A program made the position numbers and the translations under genes. From Ruminococcus_C sp963590855 (GTDB lineage: Bacteria; Bacillota; Clostridia; Oscillospirales; Ruminococcaceae), in the NCBI GenBank assembly GCA_963590855.1, contig CAVAQT010000034.1, positions 1-24,439 of the forward strand: a DNA stretch of 24,439 nucleotides, given 5' to 3'. The notes beneath the pieces are model-generated. The model worked only from the letters and a program-made list of their open reading frames with translations. It ran no database searches and was not told the DNA's origin. Of this stretch, positions 1 through 7,964 are shown piece after piece. Each line of letters opens with the position of its first letter. Positions within the stretch are counted from its first letter, which is position 1.

Positions 1-83
1 GTATCGTTCTATTTTTAAAACTTTTTATTTTCCCCAAGTAAAGTTACACTATCTCGTTAAAGAAAGTAGTTGTCTATTCTATA

Positions 84-110
84 TATCCTACCCCCATAGA
101 GGGTAGGATA
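84..110 (-). terminator. 10-bp perfect inverted repeat after the lysin remnant
   Basis: The arms 84-93 (TATCCTACCC) and 101-110 (GGGTAGGATA) are perfectly complementary around a 7-base loop, 7 bases past the lysin stop codon. It is placed like a transcription terminator for the minus-strand late operon. There is no clean U-run after it, only an AT-rich stretch, so terminator function is an inference. Positions 1-83 are AT-rich and show no gene. Confidence 0.5.
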
Positions 111-116
111 ATTGCA

Positions 117-689
117 TCAAATGCGTGTGCAGAAATCCAGACTCACCCAGCCTGCATCGGACTTCAACTTGCCCCAGCCTTTCGTGGAACCTGCCCCAGC
201 AGATTCTGCCACGATGGTGAATACACCTCTGCCGGTGTACAGCCCAGTCTTTGCATAGTTCGTACCCGGACCTTTACGGATATTAAGGTCGTTGATGGAC
301 ACGCGGACTGCATACGGTACCGATGAAGTCTGGGTCACAGGATAGACCGCCTTACCAGCCGGATCGAATACAACGTAGCCCGGATTCGCATCCGCACACT
401 GCTTCGCATAGGTCAGGTCATGGAACGCACCTTTCTGAGAAGCGGCATTCTGCCAGGTCTTACGGACACGATACCAGCCGGCAATGGTCGTGTTGCCAGA
501 AACCACATTGTACTGTGTCAGATTCCAACGCTCGATGATATTGCAAAGGTTCTGCACATAAGTGTGGCTGGTCGCATACCCGCCATCCTTGATGATCTGC
601 ACAGCCTTCTTGTAGTCCGTGCATCCGGCCAGACCTTCATAGCGTTTCTTACTGCCGTTCATCGCACCGAGCAGATTAATCTTCCCCAA
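117..689 (-). pseudogene. Phage lysin remnant: C-terminal part of glucosaminidase domain plus SH3-like domain
   Basis: Residues 5-60 match the C-terminal half of phage N-acetylglucosaminidase/muramidase-type lysin domains (LLGAMNGSKKRYEGL, then GGYATSHTYVQNLCNIIERWN). Residues ~124-190 are a bacterial SH3-like wall-binding domain (NDLNIRKGPGTNYAKTG, ending GWVSLDFC). A complete lysin of this type would carry a further ~100-200 N-terminal residues including the catalytic Glu, and these are absent. The only start is a TTG at 689 with no good ribosome binding site, and an in-frame stop lies just upstream at 702-704. The open frame overlaps the end of the preceding tail gene by 14 bases. The simplest reading is a deletion that joined the tail gene to the middle of the lysin gene. 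Cell-wall binding might survive, but hydrolysis is unlikely. Confidence 0.8.
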
Positions 690-2103
690 AGTAGCTGCCC
701 TTCACATCGAAGTAATGTGCTTTCACGTTGGACAGGGTCATATCGTAGGTGCTGTTCTTCGTAAACACGATCTGGATATACTCATCCTTATATCCGGCTT
801 CTTCCAGCTTTGCGGACGGAATCTCAAGTGTGATCCGTTTGGGTTCTCCACCCGTGGAAGCAATAGTGCCCAAACTGATCAACATAGAACCGACCACATA
901 GTAGTGCATCAGCTGATCGTTGCAGTAATCCATCTCGACATAAAGTTTATCGAACCGCTCCGCACGGGGAACCTTGATGCCGCCGCCATGATAGCCGCTT
1001 TCGTACTCTGTCATGAAGTGGTGGATCGTTGCTCCATCGTCTACGATCTCCCATTTACCCTGGCCAAAAACACAGGGCTGGAACGGAAGTTCCAGGCTCT
1101 GCGACATCAGCGCATCCCGTGCCAGCTTTGCCGCGTTGACGGATGCATCCGCGATTTTGTCCTTTGTAACCGCACCATCACAGAGTTTCTGTCCTTCTAC
1201 CGACTTGCTCCGGAGCATCGTTCCGGACAGCGTATAGTCATCAAATGGCATCTTGCCATCCACCTTGAACGGGAAGTAACCGTAAGACCGTTCCGGATGC
1301 TTGCAGTCTACCACAAACACGATGACATCGTTCTCTTTCGGAGAACCCGACCAGTCCGCCGTTACCAGTGTTCCTTCTACCGTGTCGTAGGAGATATAGG
1401 TCAAAAGGGCATCCGGATTATACGGAACAGATTCAGGTCTGGTAAGCAGCTTATTGCCATTCGCTCCCAGATAGATAAAGTTTCCGGGGAACTCCAGCTG
1501 GTGTGCTGTCGTATTCAGATTGACAGCACCTGCATAGGAGAATGGCAGGCCGTTGGCATAGAACTTATCAGCTCTGGACCGCAAATGTGCGCCAAGAGAA
1601 TCATAGGTTTTCCCTGCCGAATCCACCCGCGCATCCAGAGTTTCCTTGTCCGTAGTCTTACTGGATGCAATGCTGTTCATCCGGGAATTCAGAGATGCTG
1701 CACTCTGCTCCATTGCTGTGCGGCCATCCTCCAGCTGCTTCTGTGCATCTGACACTTTCTTGGTCAGTGTTGTGGTCGTATCATTCAGACTGTCGTCCAC
1801 GTTCTGCACCGTATCCGCGAGTTTCTGGCTGACCCGGCCCTCTGTTTCCGAAAGTTCCGTTCGGATGTCTCCAGCCGTTTGGGTCAGATGCTCCTCTGCC
1901 AGTTTAATCTGCTCACTGAACTGGCTGCACACAGCCCAGTAGTGTTCATTGAAGATCTCCGTGCCAGCCGGGACCGGGAGTTTTGAGATATAGCTGGCAC
2001 CAGTCTCCTGACACAGCACAATGATTAGTTCTTCGTATTCCTTTGCTTTGTTCCAGATACCGCCGTGCTTCGGAACAATGCGTCTGCCGACATACTTAGG
2101 CAT
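676..2103 (-). CDS. Phage baseplate/tail-tip protein, shorter paralogue
   Basis: A 475-residue protein. Residues 1-85 closely match the start of the longer tail protein encoded at 2237-5590: both have KYxGRRIVPKH, then EYEEL, SYISKL and the identical block EEHLTQTAGDIRTELSETEG. This looks like a common baseplate-anchoring module. Residues ~90-165 are Ser/Thr/Lys/Glu-rich and predicted coiled coil, and the C-terminal ~300 residues look like a beta-rich carbohydrate- or receptor-binding region with no family I recognise. I chose the ATG at 2103 because AAGGGAGG lies 8 bases upstream, whereas the GTG at 2112 overlaps that site. It follows the longer paralogue in the late operon. Its last codons lie at the deletion junction with the lysin remnant, so the original C-terminus may have been longer. 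Confidence 0.75.
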   Translation of the reverse strand: MPKYVGRRIVPKHGGIWNKAKEYEELIIVLCQETGASYISKLPVPAGTEIFNEHYWAVCSQFSEQIKLAEEHLTQTAGDIRTELSETEGRVSQKLADTVQNVDDSLNDTTTTLTKKVSDAQKQLEDGRTAMEQSAASLNSRMNSIASSKTTDKETLDARVDSAGKTYDSLGAHLRSRADKFYANGLPFSYAGAVNLNTTAHQLEFPGNFIYLGANGNKLLTRPESVPYNPDALLTYISYDTVEGTLVTADWSGSPKENDVIVFVVDCKHPERSYGYFPFKVDGKMPFDDYTLSGTMLRSKSVEGQKLCDGAVTKDKIADASVNAAKLARDALMSQSLELPFQPCVFGQGKWEIVDDGATIHHFMTEYESGYHGGGIKVPRAERFDKLYVEMDYCNDQLMHYYVVGSMLISLGTIASTGGEPKRITLEIPSAKLEEAGYKDEYIQIVFTKNSTYDMTLSNVKAHYFDVKGSYFGED

Positions 2104-2133
2104 AGAACGCACCTCCCTTCCGCACGGAAGAAG

Positions 2134-2205
2134 TCAGATCACTGCACAGGGCAGATAATCCGATACCCCCCCCCGAATTTTCAGACAATTATTACGATTC
2201 ATCAT
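2134..2205 (-). CDS. Possible 23-residue ORF containing a nine-G tract
   Basis: The ORF starts with a doublet ATG at 2205 preceded by GAAAGGAAAAG, a reasonable ribosome binding site. It lies between the two tail genes. A run of nine G (plus-strand C at 2166-2174) sits in the middle. As read, the peptide has 23 residues. One extra G would extend it to about 36 residues with a stop codon overlapping the ATG of the next tail gene, which would couple translation. No homology is recognised. It may be a leader peptide or chance. Confidence 0.3.
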   Translation of the reverse strand: MMNRNNCLKIRGGVSDYLPCAVI

Positions 2206-2236
2206 ATCTTTTCCTTTCTCCGGGCCATTCCCGGCA

Positions 2237-5200
2237 TCACTTCATATCCTGAATTGCCAGCGTATACTTGACCAGCGCATACAGCTGATAGCCCCATGCG
2301 CAGTGTGCGTAGTTGTTCGGATGCCAGTTCGGTCCGCCGTACTGTCCACGGCCGTATGCCATGTGCAGCACCCTGCCGCTCTGTCTGCCGACCGAATCCG
2401 CAGACACATAATCCAGCGTAGGATAACTCTCCACGGTCGGCTGAATCAGGTGGCCGCTGCACACATAAATGCCATTTGCCTCATCCTGCAGTTCATCGCA
2501 GAAATACTGATAGATGCTCATATTCTTGCTGTGAAGGCCGCCAAGCGTGATCTCCGAGGACCTGTATTCCGGGTATTTCGCCGGAAAGTAAGTGCCGGTC
2601 TCATCGATAGACATGAGGATCACGATAATATCCGGATACTCACGCTTGATCGTTTTCACGATGTCCGGGATATTCGCTTTGTACTCAGCAAGGGAACTGT
2701 TGTGATTCAGATTGATCACCACATGGGTCGGCGTACACAGGTCGTAGGCATTGGCATCCTTCACTTCTGTTCCTGCGGTTTCGCCGGGGATCAGACGGGT
2801 CATACCGTTATCAGCCAGCGTCTTATACTTGTCCAGACAGGCTTTCAGTGAGAATCCCTTGGTCTGCTCATCATAGAACGGATTGACATTTGCCGCGCTC
2901 TCAAAGAAGGCAAGGTTCAGGTCTTCCGCACTCCAGCCGCCCTTTCCCATTGCATAGTTTACAATGGTCTTTCCGTCCAGCTTGAACGAAGAAGAGGAGC
3001 CGTAATGCTTGCCATTCACCGTTCCCGGCATACCAAGCATCAGGCAGCGATACTCAGTTTCTACCGCCTTCGCATCTTTGCGGTCCAGTTCAAACAGATA
3101 CCGCACCCATGCCCAGTAATGGGTCGGAAGGTCTGCATCTGTCTTTCCCACGCCCGCCAGATAGCCATCTGTCACGCTGTCGCCGATGACCAGAATTTTA
3201 GGAAACTGCGTCTTGCCCATGCTGGCAAGGGTGCTGCGGTGCTTGAAGGTAAGTTTCTGCGTCTGATAGACATCCGAAACAAACGACTTCTCCACCGTCT
3301 GCTCCAAAACATCCTCACCGCCATTGACCGCTGTGTTGGTGAATGGAGAGTACAAATCAAAACGCTGCTCCATCTCCGCTCCAAAGCCAGCGGCTTTATC
3401 CTTCCAGCCTGTATCTGCGATCAGATGGTCTACCCATACGGAAACATGGTAATTTCTCGTAGCCGAAAGATTATTGCAGACTGTATACACAGGAGCCGCC
3501 GGGATCAGACGAAGGTCTTTCTTTTCCGGTCCATCCAGCCGGGCTGTCAGACTCGCCAGCTGCTTCTGCTGCTCGTCTGCCGCTGTCTGTAAGGATTTCA
3601 CCTCTTTTTTCAGGTCATCCAGAGGCTTATAATCCGTGTAAGCTTCATATACATACTCCGTGCCTTCAATGATACAAAGTCCCTGTCCGGAAGATGCCAT
3701 ATAGAAAAACATCACATAGGCGTCACCTTCCTGATAGGTATACTGGTCATTCGCATCCACATAGCGGAGTACCTTCTTCGCCTTGTCGAAAACGACCTGA
3801 CTGGTGACACCATTTGTACCGGAACCTTTTGTCACAAGTCCATTCTCGCTGACCAGGATATAATCCGTGGAACCATAGCGGAGGTTGTCGGGATGATAGG
3901 CAATGACGGACGAGTGTACATAGGCAAACCAGCCTGGACGGTACTTGGAAGGATCAAGCAGGTTCCGGCTGCGTACTGCATCCAGCTTACCGGTCGCCAC
4001 CGTATCTGTGTACTCCCGCTCATCCTGAAACGCCTGTCCCACGACTGCTGCATCCGCAGCCATACCGGAACGGGAAAGTGTTTCATCCATCTTGCCCGTG
4101 CCGATCAGAATCTTGCCCATAAAGACGATCAGACGGTTTTTATAATCATAATCGACATTCCCGGATGGCTCATTGCTGAAGAACTCATTGCGAATCTCTT
4201 TCCCATTATTCGGACGAACCGGATAATAGAGTACCTTATCCGTACTGCGGACACGGAACTTATAGGCACCGGCATCAAGGAATTGATGCAGGGTTAGCGT
4301 GATCTTATTGTCACCTTTCACCAGTTCTACTGTCTGGCGGAACACCTCACCATCTTCCGATTCGATCATGGCAGTCAGACTTGTTGCACCGATGGTTCGG
4401 AGTGTGAACTGGATTTCCTGCACAAACACACTTCTCAGAACGGTCAGCGGCACATAGTAGGTTTGAAGTACCGGGTTGCTGCCTTCCCAGATATTGCTGA
4501 CACCATCATAGAGAAACGGCAGCTCCAGACTGGTCATCGTCTCCTTTGCCAAAGAATCATCTGCACTTCGCAGTGCCTCGATCTCGATAGCCATCTTCTT
4601 CTGATTCTGACGTTCCTGCTGGATCTGGTTCCACAGCTTTGCAGAATCACCGCGAACTTCCAGCTTCATATCCTGATAATAGGAACTAGCCCGAATCTGA
4701 TACACGCCTTCCGGGATCTCCAATTCCTTTTCCTTATACTCCCGTGGCTGTTCCGTATCTCTGGAATCCAGAATGGATGCCACAAAAACACCCGTTGCGT
4801 CATAGCCCGCAATACCGATCCAGTTAAATACCTGACCGGTGTAATAGATTTTCTGGCAGGCAGAATCCACGGGAATCATCGCAGCCGTCCGTACATGCTC
4901 AAAATTCTGGATGCCGCCATTGATCGTATTGACCGTGATACCTTCCGTCAATTCCCCGGTCGCATCATAGTTGGCGTCCAGCTTTGCATCTTCCAGTGCA
5001 TCCAGACCAGCTTTGGCTTTCGGATAAATGGAACGAATCGCTGCGCCGAGGCTGTCAAAGGTATTTCCTTCCGCATCCACCCTTGCATCAAGGACTTCTG
5101 TGTCAGAGGCTTTTCCCTTTGCGATCTGATCCATCCGGGCATTCAGAGTCTTGTTCGTCTGCTCGATACTCTGGACACTCTGATTCATCTGCTGCTCTGC

Positions 5201-5590
5201 CGCCGTAACCTTTGCTGTCAGGTCGGACTTTGCATTCTCCACACGAGCAGTCACACGATTTTCTGTCTCAGACAGGCTGGTATTTACTTTGTTTTCTGTG
5301 CTGGACAGGCTTTCATTGATACGGCCTTCCGTCTCCGAAAGTTCCGTGCGGATGTCCCCGGCTGTCTGAGTCAGATGCTCTTCTGCCTCTGCGATCTGCT
5401 CACTGTACAGACTGTACAGGCTCCAATACTGCTCATCGGTCAGAGCAGTACCTTTCGGTACCGTGAGTTTGGAGATATAGCTGTTTCCGCTTTTCGTGTC
5501 CAGCACGATCTGTAATTCTTCATATTCTTTCCGGGCATCCCATTCACCTGCGTGTTTGGGAACGATCCGGCGTCCTGTGTATTTTGCCAT
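2237..5590 (-). CDS. Phage baseplate/receptor-binding protein with C-terminal SGNH hydrolase domain
   Basis: A 1117-residue tail-tip protein. Residues 1-90 are the anchor module shared with the paralogue downstream. Residues ~85-200 carry repeated SETE/STENKV-type heptads typical of trimeric phage-fibre coiled coils. Residues ~200-790 are beta-rich and unassigned. The last ~320 residues form an SGNH/GDSL-type esterase domain: block I GDSVTDG with the nucleophile at Ser805, a Gly-rich block II (GKGGWS), an Asn-containing block III (INLNHNS), and block V NWHPN with the candidate catalytic His1090. The usual Asp of DxxH appears to be replaced around the Asn. Such domains often remove acetyl groups from surface polysaccharide during adsorption. 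The start is supported by AAAGGGG five bases before the ATG. The gene is intact although neighbours on both sides are broken. Confidence 0.85.
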   Translation of the reverse strand: MAKYTGRRIVPKHAGEWDARKEYEELQIVLDTKSGNSYISKLTVPKGTALTDEQYWSLYSLYSEQIAEAEEHLTQTAGDIRTELSETEGRINESLSSTENKVNTSLSETENRVTARVENAKSDLTAKVTAAEQQMNQSVQSIEQTNKTLNARMDQIAKGKASDTEVLDARVDAEGNTFDSLGAAIRSIYPKAKAGLDALEDAKLDANYDATGELTEGITVNTINGGIQNFEHVRTAAMIPVDSACQKIYYTGQVFNWIGIAGYDATGVFVASILDSRDTEQPREYKEKELEIPEGVYQIRASSYYQDMKLEVRGDSAKLWNQIQQERQNQKKMAIEIEALRSADDSLAKETMTSLELPFLYDGVSNIWEGSNPVLQTYYVPLTVLRSVFVQEIQFTLRTIGATSLTAMIESEDGEVFRQTVELVKGDNKITLTLHQFLDAGAYKFRVRSTDKVLYYPVRPNNGKEIRNEFFSNEPSGNVDYDYKNRLIVFMGKILIGTGKMDETLSRSGMAADAAVVGQAFQDEREYTDTVATGKLDAVRSRNLLDPSKYRPGWFAYVHSSVIAYHPDNLRYGSTDYILVSENGLVTKGSGTNGVTSQVVFDKAKKVLRYVDANDQYTYQEGDAYVMFFYMASSGQGLCIIEGTEYVYEAYTDYKPLDDLKKEVKSLQTAADEQQKQLASLTARLDGPEKKDLRLIPAAPVYTVCNNLSATRNYHVSVWVDHLIADTGWKDKAAGFGAEMEQRFDLYSPFTNTAVNGGEDVLEQTVEKSFVSDVYQTQKLTFKHRSTLASMGKTQFPKILVIGDSVTDGYLAGVGKTDADLPTHYWAWVRYLFELDRKDAKAVETEYRCLMLGMPGTVNGKHYGSSSSFKLDGKTIVNYAMGKGGWSAEDLNLAFFESAANVNPFYDEQTKGFSLKACLDKYKTLADNGMTRLIPGETAGTEVKDANAYDLCTPTHVVINLNHNSSLAEYKANIPDIVKTIKREYPDIIVILMSIDETGTYFPAKYPEYRSSEITLGGLHSKNMSIYQYFCDELQDEANGIYVCSGHLIQPTVESYPTLDYVSADSVGRQSGRVLHMAYGRGQYGGPNWHPNNYAHCAWGYQLYALVKYTLAIQDMK

Positions 5591-5610
5591 GTTGCCCCTT
5601 TCTGCCAGCC

Positions 5611-5832
5611 TTATGCTGACGTGTCATCCTCGCCGTATTCCACAACAAGATGGCCTTCTTTGTCTGTTGTGAATACCAGACCATCTGCAGCCGGGGAATC
5701 ATACACACCGTGACCAGACAGATATAATAGGAAGTCTTTGCTGGACTTCCCAGCAAAGGACAGATACTGTCTGGCGTATCTGCCTTTGAGTTGAAACTGT
5801 GATACCGTCTGCTTTGGGGCATTGTAGCCCAT
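5611..5832 (-). CDS. Unassigned 73-residue phage protein or 3' remnant of a tail gene
   Basis: From the ATG at 5832 this encodes 73 residues (MGYNAPKQTVSQ...GEDDTSA), ending 20 bases before the large tail gene. The frame stays open upstream, but the peptide above the ATG is the ClpP gene read in another frame. The breakpoint therefore lies at about 5835, and the ATG may not be the original start. Only GAGGGA, one base from the ATG, is available as a ribosome binding site, which is too close. The segment SSKDFLLYLSGHGVY slightly resembles the start of distal tail proteins, but I cannot assign it. Confidence 0.45.
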   Translation of the reverse strand: MGYNAPKQTVSQFQLKGRYARQYLSFAGKSSKDFLLYLSGHGVYDSPAADGLVFTTDKEGHLVVEYGEDDTSA

Positions 5833-5974
5833 TTCCCTCACCGGATTCCAGTTCATCCCGGAACATCTGCGGCGTGATCTCATCGCCCCAGAAAGATTCC
5901 TCATCGATGGGACCTTCCAGTCGGAGGATTCTGGTGTCGTCACTGTTTTTGATCCAGTTCCAGAATTTCTTCAT
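5699..5974 (-). pseudogene. ClpP-like prohead protease, N-terminal fragment
   Basis: Residues 1-47 (MKKFWNWIKN..., then EESFWGDEITPQMFRDELESG) match the start of ClpP-class phage capsid maturation proteases of Clostridia, which lie directly after the portal gene. In intact relatives the sequence continues into the fold with the NSPGG region and catalytic Ser/His. Here it breaks at ~5835 and runs out of frame through the next gene to a stop at 5699. No catalytic residue remains. The start is real: AAGGAG lies upstream and the ATG overlaps the portal stop codon (ATGA, 5971-5974). The major capsid, head-tail and most tail genes that should follow are missing. Confidence 0.8.
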
Positions 5975-6924
5975 CGGGTTCTCCTTCCCTTCTTTCGGGG
6001 CTGACTCTCACTCAGCCGGTTATCGCTGTCAGGCTCTTCTTCCGGATCTTGCTCCTCCGGATGTGTTTCCTTGGGCTGATTCTGCTGGACTGCAGCCGCT
6101 TTATTCTGCTGTGCCACACCTGCATCTCTCAGCTTCACATAGCCGCCGTTCAGGTAGTAGTCGTCACCGCCCTCCTCTGCCGGGATGAGATCCATGTTTT
6201 CGAGCCGATGCACATCATTCGGGGAAAGAAAGCCGTTGCTGATTCCTGTGGCATAGCCGTTCATCCGGCTCTGATAATCCCCTCGGAGCAGACCGTCCAC
6301 ATTGAATTTCGGGAAGTAAGTATCCTGCTCCTCTTCCAGCAGCAGATCCTTGATGATGCCCTGCTCGATGCGGACGAGCCACGGAGTCAGGGAGTGCATC
6401 ACGAAGTTCAGCGACTGGTATTCAATATTGGAAAAGGTCGCTCTGGACAGGTCCGCCACCAGATGCGGAGGCACACGGAAGATGCGGCAGATTTCTGTCA
6501 CCGAGAATTGCTTTGTTTCAAGGAACTGGCTGTCCTCTGGCGGAAGGGAGATTGGTTTGTAAGCCATGCCCTCTTCCAGCACCGCCACACGATGTGCGTT
6601 GGACGCTCCACCGTAAGCCGCCTCCCAGTTATCCCGGACACGGTTCGGGTCTTTCAAAATACCGGGGTGTTCCAGCACGCCGCTGGGCTGTGCGCCGTTC
6701 TTGAAAAACGATGAGCCGTATTTGTCCACTGCAATGGAAGTGCCGAGACTGTTCTTCATCATGGCAATCGGCGAAAAACCGATAAGGCCATTGAAGCCCA
6801 ACCCCAGCACATGGAAGATTTCATCCCGGCGAAAGTAGATATCCTTGTTCTGCTCTCCCGGAACTTCATCTGTGTATGCATAGTAGATATAGTAGAGTTC
6901 ACCGCTCTCGTCACGGTCCGGCAA
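5971..6924 (-). pseudogene. HK97-type phage portal protein, N-terminally truncated
   Basis: About 315 residues match the central and C-terminal part of HK97-type portals: RRDEIFHVLGLGFNGLIGFSP, then the SQFLETKQFSVTEICRIFRVPPHLV motif, SRATFSNIEYQSLNFV and NVDGLLRGDYQSR. The tail is acidic/basic low complexity. Portals of this family usually have ~400-450 residues, so roughly the first 100 are gone. The open frame begins at a TTG (6924) with no ribosome binding site, and upstream DNA has no portal similarity, so the breakpoint is near 6925. The 3' end is intact and overlaps the protease fragment by ATGA. In phages the portal forms the head vertex ring through which DNA passes. This copy is almost certainly non-functional. 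Confidence 0.82.
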
Positions 6925-7007
6925 TTCTTAAAACCTCTTGCATAATTTCTTCCCGTGTGGTATATTATAAGTATGAATTGCGGTGGTCGTCTTCGGACAA
7001 CACCTTG

Positions 7008-7033
7008 AAAGAGCCTGATGCGTCGGGCTCTTT
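7008..7033. terminator. Terminator hairpin after the holin gene
   Basis: AAAGAGCCTGA (7008-7018) pairs with TCGGGCTCTTT (7023-7033) around a TGCG loop, with one G-T pair. On the plus strand it is followed by six T. On the minus strand it is 14 bases past the holin stop and followed by TTTC, so it may work in both directions. It suggests the holin once ended a transcript. Confidence 0.65.
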
Positions 7034-7047
7034 TTTCTTTTGTCTTT

Positions 7048-7254
7048 TTACTTTTTTTCCAGTTCCGGCAGACCAGCAAGGCTGGTGCCAAGAGAAGCAA
7101 CACCCGCCACGATAGCGGCACTGCCGATTGCTACCCAGTCCACACTGCCGCCGGGAAGCTGTGTCACGACCAGAGCTGCACCGGTCTGGCACATGGTCTT
7201 GACCGCACGGATGCCGGCTGCTTTCCACCATTCTGCACTCATCAGATACTTCAT
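7048..7254 (-). CDS. Phage holin, r1t-type
   Basis: A 68-residue protein with the signature of r1t-like holins: the N-terminus AEWWKAAGIRAVKT, then two hydrophobic helices (about residues 23-38 and 41-60) separated by a GGSVDW turn, and a short charged tail. Holins make the inner-membrane lesion that starts lysis. The ATG at 7254 is preceded by AAAGGAAG at 6 bases. Its place is odd: in tailed phages it normally lies next to the lysin after the tail genes, but here it lies upstream of the portal and has its own terminator. It appears to have been moved by rearrangement. A long hairpin lies directly upstream in the transcript. Confidence 0.82.
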   Translation of the reverse strand: MKYLMSAEWWKAAGIRAVKTMCQTGAALVVTQLPGGSVDWVAIGSAAIVAGVASLGTSLAGLPELEKK

Positions 7255-7276
7255 AGAAATCTTCCTTTCTTTCCCG

Positions 7277-7329
7277 TTTCTTTCTTCTTTCTTTCTCGTT
7301 TTTCAAAGTGGAAAGAAAGAAGAAAGAAA
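7277..7329 (-). repeat. 19-bp perfect purine/pyrimidine inverted repeat upstream of holin
   Basis: The left arm 7277-7295 (TTTCTTTCTTCTTTCTTTC) and right arm 7311-7329 are exact reverse complements around a 15-base loop. Each strand is all-purine in one arm and all-pyrimidine in the other. It lies between the terminase remnant and the holin start (22 bases from the ATG). In the minus-strand RNA it would form a 19-bp hairpin directly before the holin ribosome binding site. Confidence 0.8.
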
Positions 7330-7331
7330 AA

Positions 7332-7718
7332 CTAAAAAACGATCATGTCACGTTCATCGTAGACGCTTCCCTGCTGCTGTCCTTCGTTTCGGATGCAGCG
7401 GTCCAGTGCCATGATCGCAGCGACGATACCGTCAATCTTCTCCGGCGACTTTGCCTTGGTCGGCTTAATGTTGCCGGCTGGGTCGGTATCCACGACCACA
7501 TTGCCGGCCAGTTCCATCGCTACGGTCAGTCTCTGGTGGCCGCCGATGATCGTCATATCTGCATTGACCACCAGTGGATCAGCGAACCCAAACTCCGTGA
7601 TGGAGTTTTTGATTTTCTCGTACTCCTTGTCCCCCGGCTTCAGCTTTTTCCGGGGATTGTATGCGGCCGGCTTGAGTACGGACACCGGCAGCATCTTCAG
7701 TTCAGCGGTCGCTTTCAT
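7332..7718 (-). pseudogene. In-frame fusion: ParB-like N-terminus joined to large terminase C-terminus
   Basis: Residues ~8-70 are a ParB-like N-terminal domain, as found in front of phage DNA methylases: VLKPAAYNPRKKLKPGD, then SITEFGFADPLVVN and the IIGGHQRL motif. Residues ~72-128 match the extreme C-terminus of large terminases of Clostridia phages: NIKPTKAKSPEKIDG, AAIMALDRCIRN and SVYDER. These belong to different genes that are normally separated by the rest of the methylase, the small terminase and most of the large terminase. The frame is preserved across the breakpoint (~7500-7515). The ATG at 7718 has a strong AAAGGAGG site. A chimeric 128-residue protein could be made, but no methylase, ATPase or nuclease active site remains. 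Confidence 0.78.
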
Positions 7719-7739
7719 GTAAGCTCCTCCTTTTCAGAT

Positions 7740-7964
7740 TCACACGCGCATGACCCCAGAGAACGGCACGAAAAAAGAGCCGAACAAAAAGCCCGACTCC
7801 ATCTCATCGCCATCTTCCTGCGGCTGTTCGGTCATCTCGCACCATTCCGAGTTTTCCCCGTTCACAGATGCCAGCACCTTGTCCTCCGCATCGTCAATCG
7901 CATGTACACAAATCCCACCGGTGTTAAACAGCGGAAACACACCGATTATCTTACTCATCCTCAT
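7740..7964 (-). CDS. Small phage protein of unknown function
   Basis: A 74-residue (or 72-residue from the second ATG at 7958) acidic protein with a hydrophobic start (SKIIGVFPLFNTGG) and a C-terminal FLFGSFFVPFSGV segment. I do not recognise a family. The start overlaps the 3' end of the zinc-finger gene, and GGGAG precedes the ATG at 7964 by 5 bases. The overlap suggests translational coupling in one operon, and the next gene follows after 21 bases with a strong ribosome binding site. Its uninterrupted frame in a degraded prophage is worth noting, but its function is unknown. Confidence 0.55.
   Translation of the reverse strand: MRMSKIIGVFPLFNTGGICVHAIDDAEDKVLASVNGENSEWCEMTEQPQEDGDEMESGFLFGSFFVPFSGVMRV

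Noticed and set aside
1..83. Prophage attachment site at the left edge
   Set aside because: No tRNA fragment or matching direct repeat was found elsewhere in the window.
4463..5515. Plus-strand frame of 350 codons opposite the large tail protein
   Set aside because: Antisense shadow, composition rich in Cys/His/Leu/Ile with no recognisable domain, while the minus-strand gene has a good start and coiled-coil and SGNH motifs.
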